The notes beneath the pieces are model-generated. The model was not told the origin of the DNA. It did not search any database and saw nothing but the letters and a program-made list of their open reading frames with translations. DNA of 64,000 nt from assembly GCA_964006375.1 (NCBI GenBank), contig OZ023262.1, forward strand, positions 200,160,778 through 200,224,777. Reading direction: 5' to 3'. Origin of the DNA: Tillus elongatus. Lineage: Eukaryota; Arthropoda; Insecta; Coleoptera; Cleridae. Shown in pieces: positions 56,571-64,000 of the stretch (its first letter is position 1; every line of letters begins with the position of its first letter). The translations under genes were made by a program, and so were the position numbers.

Positions 56571-56825
56571 TAAAAATTTAAAGTAAATTGACAGGAATGT
56601 TTTCTTTGCACACACTGGTTAAGATAGGTAAATGTATGCAAGACGGAAATTTCATTTAAAGCTAAAATGACGAAGAGAACTTTAGTAAAGATGCTGGAGC
56701 TGGTTCTATTTTATTATTAATAATGTTTATAGGTAAATTTGCAGACTAGCGCAAGTTCCGATTTTCTGAAAAAAAATCAGCAACATGCTTGGAATAACTC
56801 ATCTATGCATTTACTGTCAGACGAA

Positions 56826-57044
56826 TGGTGTTCTATCAACTCCACAATACAGTTAAGATACCTAAAGCCAATTAGAGAAGCTGGGCGGTGTAAACAAGCT
56901 GCAAAGGAGCTAGACATGCTAAGTGTAAAAAAGTCACCTTACAGAAGCCCCAAAAAAGAAGGGACCCTCCACCAACCGTTAGTGGTCACAAACTTACCAC
57001 TCTGTTTCTTTACACAAAAAAACTCTCAATTAAAAAAAAACTAA
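56826..57044 (+). other. Spacer of the duplication, small frame of unknown meaning
   Basis: An open stretch gives LRYLKPIREAGRCKQAAKEL then DMLSVKKSPY. The counterpart in unit 1 (about 54930-55060) reads RDLKPIRGAGRCKQAAKKLD. No family recognised; it could be non-coding. Confidence 0.3.
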
Positions 57045-57672
57045 GGGAAGAACAAACTATACCACAAAACAAAAAGCCTGGACACAGCAAGTGCGTTATG
57101 GTAGTGAATTTTTATATAAATGATCTGGCACTAAACATTTTTATAACTTTTTTTCTGTAATATAGAAATCTAGATTTTGGTGTATAGTTTCCTTTTAATG
57201 TCATAAATTTGTGTACCAAATTTGATTACCATAGCTTTTTTATTTTTGGCGATCAAATTTTTTCCGAAAGAAAACCCAAAATTTTCCCGTAAAACCTTGT
57301 TCGATTTTCCTGGCTAACGAACTTAGAACTAGGGTGTTCAAGATTTTTTGTTTATTTCAAATTTCTCCAGAACGACTGTAGTAGCAAACCGAATGAAATT
57401 TTGAGGGTGGCAGTTATTTAAACTAGTACAGATTTTACTGCTAAAAAAAGTGTGCAGCTTCAGCAGGGCTGTGCGTATGTGCTATCACTGCAATAATTTT
57501 AAAAAACCTGTGCACCACTGACCTTTTTCTTTTGTTAGCACAGTTATGTAGGTCGTTTAGTCCCTGTTAATAGTTACCTCTTGATATTTTCTCGATTTAG
57601 ATCTCTTTTATGATTTAAATGAAATCATGTTGTCTTATGCAGTGTATTGAATATTGTTTGAATCAAATAAGA

Positions 57673-58042
57673 CTGGACGCAGAAAGTTCGCTATCGGAGT
57701 GAATTTTCATAAAAATGTTCTGCCACCAAACATTTTTATATTAACTGCTTATAACTATATTTTCTTGTAACATAGAGATATAAATTTTGGTATTTTGGTA
57801 TATGGTTTACTTTTTATAACGCAAACCTACTTCCCAAATTAAGTCACTACAGCTATGTTATTTTCAGTTACACATTTTTTTTCAAAGGAAACCCAAAATT
57901 TTTCCGAAAACCCTGGTATAATATTCCTGGCCAAGGAACTTTGCCAATCCAATTACATCCCAGGTTTAATTGAAATCGGCACATTAATATTTTAATTATC
58001 GGTTTGAACATACATACCTACGCACATACATACATACATACA

Positions 58043-58134
<92 letters not shown>
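57673..58134 (+). mobile_element. GCAG-related fragment with (TA)n
   Basis: Starts CTGGACGCAGAAAGTTCGCT and resembles the shorter copies at 55161 and 57077 (shared CTGGCAC/CTGCCACCAAACATTTTTAT). It ends in (TA)n at 58045-58134. The 3' end is missing, cut at the inner mariner. Confidence 0.7.
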
Positions 58135-58136
<2 letters not shown>

Positions 58137-59418
58137 GGGTGTTTTTAGAGGCGGAGAACTTTAAATTGGCAACACTATTTTCTGTGGCTGTCGATTTGAC
58201 AGTTCTCGGTTGTTTAGAAGTTAGTTTGGTTTGGAAATTCATCATGAATACACTTACGCTGGAGCAACGTTTGAAAATTGTTGAAATTTATTTTGAAAAA
58301 TACGGTTCAATTCGATAAACACATCGAGCACCACGTGCGTTTTATGATGCTCATAATCGTCCGTCCGGGCGATTAATTCGAGAAACTATGGATCTCCTTC
58401 GCAATACGTTTACTCTAAACGATAATACGCATCCCGTAAGACATAGTACAATGCGCACACAACAAGCGATTGCTGGTGTGCAGCGTGTGTTGATGATGAT
58501 CCAGTTGTGTCAGTTCGTCATAGTGCTCAAAGAAATTTACGTCCATCCATTTTATGGAAAATTCTGCGTAATAATCTTGACTTACGTGCTTACAAGATTC
58601 AACTTGTGCAGAAATTGATGTCACACGATCATTGTTCGCGCCGTACATTTGGTAAATGGGCCAAAGGAAACATTGCCGTTGATCTACAATTCCATTTGAA
58701 AATTTTGTTGAGTGATGAAGCACACTTTTGGTTAAATGACTACGTCAACAAACATACTTTCCGAATTTGGAGCATGATAATCTACAAGGCATTGTCGAAA
58801 CACCATTACATCCAGAAAAAGTCACCGTTTGGTGCACTTTATAGGCCGGTGTAATCATTGGTTCATATGTTTTCCGAAATGGTGATGGTCGGAACGTTAT
58901 AGTCAACGGTAAGCGGTACAAAGACATGATTACAAACTTTTTCATGCCTTAATTGGAAGCCATTAATGTTGCAGACATGTTTCAGCAGGACGGCGCCGCA
59001 TGCCACACAGCGTGCGATACAATTTATTTACTGATGGAAGCATTTGACCAACGATTAATTTCACAATATAGACCTGTTAACTGACCACCTGGTTTGTACC
59101 ATTTGGCGCTAGATTATTTTCTTTAGATATATGTAAAGTCGCATGTCTACGTCGATAAACCCGAAACAATTGAGTACTTGGAAGCCAACATTCGACGCGT
59201 TATCGCCGAATACAACCTGATTTACTGCGAAGACTGTGTAAAAATTAGACCTTCAGATTACGCCATGTACGCGCCTGTCATGTCGACTACATGCCCGAAA
59301 TCAAATTCAAACATTAATGCCAAGAAATTGTCTTTTAAATAAAGCCAATTTTATGGATATTAAAAATATTTGTCTCTTTTTTATTTCAATTTAAAGTACT
59401 CCGCGTTAAAAAAACACG
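58137..59418 (+). mobile_element. Complete 1.28-kb mariner with short TIRs
   Basis: The ends GGGTGTTTTTAGAGGCGGAG and CTCCGCGTTAAAAAAACAC are imperfect inverted repeats of about 30 bp, each flanked by TA (58135-58136 and 59419-59420). Length and layout are standard for mariner. It inserted into the end of the (TA)n tract of the GCAG fragment. Confidence 0.85.
58244..59317 (+). pseudogene. Mariner-type transposase, multiply disrupted
   Basis: ATG at 58244: MNTLTLEQRLKIVEIYFEKY, then a TAA at codon 25. In shifting frames: THRAPRAFYDAHNRPSGRLI, RSAQRNLRPSILWKILRNNL, AYKIQLVQKLMSHDHCSRRT, LLSDEAHFWLNDYVNKHTFR with the first D, FQQDGAACHTACDTIYLLME with the second D, LALDYFL with the third D, and a tail ending YMPEIKFKH. 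The DGATCH-type second block and VNKQNCRIW-like block define a family widespread in insects. AATAAAG follows at about 59338. Confidence 0.85.
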
Positions 59419-59439
59419 TACCGACGAACTGTTCAAGGT

Positions 59440-60170
59440 GAAGAGTCAGTTGGCTCACAATTCAGTGGAACGTAACCCCACTACAAGTACCAGAATGGTT
59501 TCTAACGAATTAAGAATTATTTCCATATTGTCTGTACACAGAATCTGGCAAGAGCAAGAATTATACCATTTCACTACACACATGTGATTATGGGCCTAGA
59601 TAAGAATTTTGTCAATTGTTTTTAAATAAGACGAAGCATCATTTACAACAAAGGGAATTATAAATTTCTATGACCCACTTAACTGGTCTGAGGAAAATCC
59701 CTATTCACTAAGAGTAGCAAACTCGTAGTATTAGTTTTCTGTAAATATTTGGACAGGTGTTATTGGAAATCAAATTATTGGTCAAATTATTCTTCCACAT
59801 AGACTGAATCATGTGTCATATTTAAATTTTCTGATTAATGATCTGCCCGAATTATTTACAACACGATGGTGCACCGCCAAATTTGTGATTGATATTAGGG
59901 AATACCTCTCGGAAACATACGGTCATCGATAGATTGGTCGTGGTGGTCCAGTACCACGATACCCTGATTTAAATCTTTTATATTTTATCCATAGGAAGTC
60001 GTTTACAAAACATCAATACAATATTTGAAAAAAAATTTTAACGCATAGAACCAGCATTGGTAGAGTTCAGCAAAATTTTCGCATTTGTGCCAGAGTAAGA
60101 GTTTTGCACGGACGATTGGAGGTTTGTAATGAAGCTGCAGGTGGCCATTTTCAACACTTGCTGTGATTTC
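59440..60170 (+). pseudogene. Transposase remains of the outer long-TIR element
   Basis: DEASFTTKGIINFYDPLNWS holds the first catalytic D block; FSVNIWTGVIGNQIIGQIIL follows. Then come HRLNHVSYLNFLINDLPELF, a damaged second D block, IGRGGPVPRYPDLNLLYFIH with the third D changed to Y, and the tail EAAGGHFQHLL. The N-terminal half is absent; the nested insertions occupy its place. Confidence 0.7.
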
Positions 60171-60728
60171 AATCAGGTACTTTCAACTAGTAAATAGTCT
60201 AAATTAAGGATTCTAAACATGTAAAATAAATAATGTACTACATAACACAACATAATTGCATTTATCTCATAAAAAAAAAATCAAACTCGACCAAATATCA
60301 AGAGGTGGCTTTTAACAGGCACTAAGTTACATACATAACTCTGCTAATTAAAAAAGTAAGTGGTGCGCATGTTTTTCTATTAGACACTGATAGCACATAC
60401 GTACGGTCCTAGTGAAGCTGTACACTCATTTTTAGCAGTAAAATATGTACTGGTTTAAATAACTTTCACACTGAAAATTCCATTCGGATTGTTACAGTCG
60501 TTTTAGAGAAATTGGGGATAAACGAAAAAAAAAAAACTTTTAACGCCCTATAGCTACGAAACGAAGCAAAATCGGACCTATCTTAATATAAAAAAATCAA
60601 ATTTTTATGAGAGGAATCTAACCAAGAGCGATGGCACATGTTTTTTGAAACACCTCGTGTAATAATAGATTTTGTAAAAAAATATTCAAGATGTAAATTT
60701 TTGCTTTTGCATTACCAATATTTCTTTT

Positions 60729-61160
60729 AGTGGATTTCCTTTAAAAGTTAAAAAAATTATATATAAATATCACATCGATAACTCAAAAAATAAAGGGCCG
60801 ATTTTGATAAAATTTGGTGATTTTATATCTCCGGAAGTAACAAAGCTATGGCAACCACATCTGGCAAGCTGGTATATCTTCTAAGTCAAACGATGCACCA
60901 AAATTTCGGTCTCTATGTTGAAAGGAAAAAAATTATAGGCAATTAATGAAGCAAAATTTTAGTGCCACTAAAAGTCAGAGAAGACGCAATACCATAATAT
61001 TATATGTGTTAAACAAAATATACTAAATAGTACAGACAACGTTTATCTTTTCATGGCACAAAAAGTTCAGGAAGTAACAGAAAGATTACTTTGAGAACTT
61101 TACAATTTTTCTCCTGTAAATGTCAAACTAGAGATTTGAAACGTGACAATAAATATAAGC
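60729..61160 (-). mobile_element. GCAG-family repeat, diverged copy M
   Basis: It starts with a weak TTAGTGGATTTCC hairpin arm, has only a short TATATATAAATAT in place of (TA)n, then CACATCGATAACTCAAAAAA and the TATCTCCGGAAGTAACAAAG core. It fades after about 61160. Confidence 0.65.
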
Positions 61161-61350
61161 ATTGTGGCTTATAAATGGTAAATATTGCATAAAATGTATA
61201 TGAAAATGTTTTAAATTTATGCTACACTTCTCATTTGTTAAAATAACTCTACACACAATCTGCCTCTACAGATTTTTCATATTACAAATAAATAACTTAA
61301 GACCATTATCGGTTATCTACCTCCCTTCATTGCAGTTTGTCGGGAGGTTT
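61161..61350. other. Unassigned
   Basis: Nothing recognised. Confidence 0.3.
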
Positions 61351-61432
61351 ACGTGGTGTAATGATTAGTATCCCTGGCTGATGAGCGTAGGGACGTGGGT
61401 TCAAATCTCACCAGTGACTGAATTTCTCTTTT
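61351..61432 (+). repeat. tRNA-like SINE head or tRNA pseudogene
   Basis: GTGGTGTAATGATTAGTA fits an A box and GTGGGTTCAAATCTCAC a B box with a 5-bp T stem. The acceptor stem does not close and a T-rich tail follows, so it is not a working tRNA. Confidence 0.55.
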
Positions 61433-61796
61433 AATTATTTTTTTTACTTTTTTGTTTTGTTTTTGATTCCATTTTAACGTTATCTGATCAGATTCTGTAA
61501 TTCCAATATTTTTTAGCGACTTTTTGTTGAAAATGAAAGATAAGCACTTTTAAGACTTTTAATTCAAGTTTAATAGTAGCTGTTGTTGCTCTTAGTTGGT
61601 AAAACCGTGCCACAGTTAACATAGACGTAAAGACATGAAAAGAGGTTCTTTTCTTCTATATAACCGGATTCAATTTTTACAGCATCCACAGGCAAAAGAA
61701 TTTGCTCTGTGAAGCCAGAGAAAAAAGTATCTAGTTTTGCAGTTAGATCAGATTTTGAATATTGTTTAATTTATTAAATTTATTTCTATTTCTATT

Positions 61797-62613
61797 AGTT
61801 AATTTTCTTGTACAAAATGTTCTTTTAATAGCGAATTTCCTTATACATGAATTTAACGAATTTTCTTTAAAGAAACGCTTGTTGCGAATTTTTGTATGAA
61901 AAAGTATTCAATTTATGTAACATTTTTTGAACGAAATTGATCGAAAATAAGGTTTTAATGGATTTTCGTGCAAACAAATTATTTTATTTTCAATTTTAAT
62001 TACAGATTAGGTATATAATTTGAATTTTATATATTTTGTGTAAAAAGATATTTAGCCAGTTTTCACAGAAATTTTTTTGTGCTTCGTAGAAATAATTTTT
62101 TGTAAGATGTTTTTGTTATATTTTGGTAAATAATCATAAATGTTTAATAATATATTATAAAAAAATGTTTACCGATTTTCTTAAAAAATTGTTTGCAAAT
62201 TTTCATGAAATTTTTGTTATGTCGTCGAAAAAGTTTTTGTGAAAAATTATATTCTGGTAGGTGGGTAAATAACATGTAATGGTTGGTTGGCCAGGAAAAT
62301 CGGACCAGCTTTTTTTATTTATTTAATTTATTTATATTAGCGAATTTTCTTGTACAAAATGTTATGTTAATAGCAAATTTTCTTATAAATGAATTTAGTG
62401 AATTTTCTTTGAAGAAACAGTTGAGAATTTTTGTATGAAAAATTATTCAGGTGATGGAACATTTTTTAAATGAAATTCGTCGAAAATAAGGTTTTAATAG
62501 ATTTTCGTGCAAACAAATTATTTTATTTTCAATTTTGAAAACAGATAAGGTACATAATTTGAATTTTATGAATGCTTTTAGCAGAATTTTGTGTAAAAAA
62601 TATTTAACCAAAT
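61797..62613. repeat. Direct duplication, 542 bp apart
   Basis: 61797-62062 and 62339-62613 are diverged direct copies (both contain TTTTCTTGTACAAAATGTT and GATTTTCGTGCAAACAAATT). The intervening 62063-62338 is AT-rich with a GCAG-like GGCCAGGAAAATCGGACCAG near 62291. Confidence 0.7.
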
Positions 62614-62706
62614 TTGATGCCTGCTTTCATTAAAAAAGACATATCTGCCATTAAAAATATTTTTATGAAAATTCACTACCATAACGCACATGCTGCGTCC
62701 AGACTT
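62612..62706 (-). mobile_element. GCAG-family 5'-end fragment, copy N
   Basis: AAATTTGATGCCTGCTTTC to CACATGCTGCGTCCAGAC is the first 95 bp of the family in minus orientation. Confidence 0.75.
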
Positions 62707-63520
62707 TTTCATTTCTATTAGCCTTTTCCGTAGGTATACTAGTTACAGCCCTACAAAAAGGACACTTGTACTGAGTTGTTGCGGAAGTATACCTGCTAAA
62801 CCAGGTAGATTATTTTTCTGAAATTGCCCTTTTGTTCACAATAGATAATTAATGCAAATCTATTTATGATGCTTATGTACCTATCATTAACACGATACTC
62901 AAATAATTACTGTGTAATTTGTGTGAATACTCAAACACACGCAAATGTGATCTTTGCATGAAGTCTTTACCTGTTAATGTTGCATTTCTTTCTGCACATA
63001 AGGATTTGTACTATAATTATCTGTACATATGTGTAAGTTATGCCTACTGATTCATCAAGATTATTCTGCATAGCATCCATATTTTACAATAAAGTGGTTA
63101 GAAAATGTTATACATAGACCCATTATTTTTTCAGGAAACAAGAGTACTGTAAAATCTATTGTATTATTTAGCTTTGTTATGGTTTGAAAGGCTGTCCAAT
63201 GTGATGCCGTGGTTTGCAAATTTGCAGCCAATGTAAAATGGCACCTTTTAGTCTGAAAATGAGAATCAGATTAAGCAATCAAGCCCTTATATAGGGTGGA
63301 AAAAAAGTGTGGAATATTGCCAATATTTCTAAAACTACTAAACATATTTTTTGAGACTTGGCATATGGATGTATTTAAGTTCAATACAGTTTTAACAAGA
63401 AAAAATTGTGTGTAACCGTACAGGGTGGCTCAGTAATAATACGAACCTTTTTATTTAAAATGAAACATTTGTATGTTTCTGCGTTTTCTCAATTTACATC
63501 TAATTTAAGGTCTAATTGTA
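62707..63520. other. No gene; possible mariner end near 63420
   Basis: ACAGGGTGGCTCAGTAATAA near 63420 resembles a mariner terminus, but no partner or transposase was found. The rest is unassigned. Confidence 0.35.

Positions 63521-64000
<480 letters not shown>

Larger units (their letters stand above)
55395..57330. repeat. Tandem segmental duplication, unit 2
   Basis: Same order as unit 1, but longer by two segments (about 55855-56420 and 56580-56825) that unit 1 lacks. It ends with the GCAG-related fragment 57077-57330, at the inner TAACGAACTTA. Confidence 0.8.
57332..60548 (+). mobile_element. Outer long-TIR mariner relative, hosting nested insertions
   Basis: Left arm 57332-57600 (GGGTGTTCAAGATTTTTTGT...) and right arm about 60285-60548 (...AAAAAACTTTTAACGCCC) are complementary over some 270 bp, sharing ACGACTGTA, CAGTACA, TTTTACTGCTAAAAA and CCACCTCTTGATATTT-type blocks. 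TA flanks each end (57330-57331 and 60549-60550). Inside are a GCAG-related fragment, a complete smaller mariner and the outer element's own transposase remains. Confidence 0.8.

Overview
The window looks like a piece of a large, AT-rich, repeat-dominated arthropod genome, most likely an insect. This rests on BEL/Pao and gypsy-type LTR elements, Penelope-like elements, a jockey-type LINE scrap, a pogo-like transposase with a psq-type helix-turn-helix, tRNA-derived SINEs and many Tc1/mariner relatives of the D..D(41)D type. I found no convincing host protein-coding gene, no rRNA, no functional tRNA and no CRISPR array. Almost every long reading frame is either a transposon remnant or an artefact of (TA)n tracts, which translate as poly-Ile-Tyr.

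Layout. 0-8 kb: a LINE scrap, an internally deleted BEL/Pao element (982-4997), two decayed mariner transposases back to back, and the first full copy of an abundant repeat that I call the GCAG family, after its GGACGCAGCAAGTGCG start. 8-14 kb: unassigned AT-rich DNA. 14-18 kb: GCAG copies and a gypsy-like LTR element (16099-18122) with intact 4-bp target duplications, a gag frame and a perfect heat-shock element in its LTR. 18-23 kb: a Penelope-like element with inverted terminal repeats, a mariner remnant and an 810-bp palindrome. 25-32 kb: a mariner relative with about 490-bp terminal inverted repeats, two SINE copies (one split by a likely solo LTR), a pogo remnant, and an exact 251-bp tandem dimer whose units each carry a hammerhead ribozyme. 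32-49 kb: GCAG copies in both orientations, a nearly intact long-TIR mariner (40541-42434), and a second Penelope-like element (46.3-47.7 kb) ending in the same hammerhead type. 49-64 kb: a long-TIR mariner with a 309-bp hairpin insertion, a perfect 209-bp palindrome made of its own ends, a 1-2 kb tandem duplication, a three-level nest of transposons (57.3-60.5 kb), and more GCAG copies.

How it fits together. The best candidate for something new is the group of four hammerhead motifs (31.8, 32.1, 34.5 and 46.35 kb). One sits downstream of a Penelope-like reverse transcriptase and GIY-YIG region, one has inserted into a GCAG repeat, and two sit in an exact 251-bp dimer. That is what a retrozyme-like, Penelope-dependent circular-RNA element would leave behind. 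About two dozen (TA)n tracts of roughly 60-150 bp lie at or inside transposon ends, which fits elements that target TA and repeats that carry a microsatellite core. All coordinates and alignments were made by eye; boundaries of decayed elements are good to about 5-20 bp.
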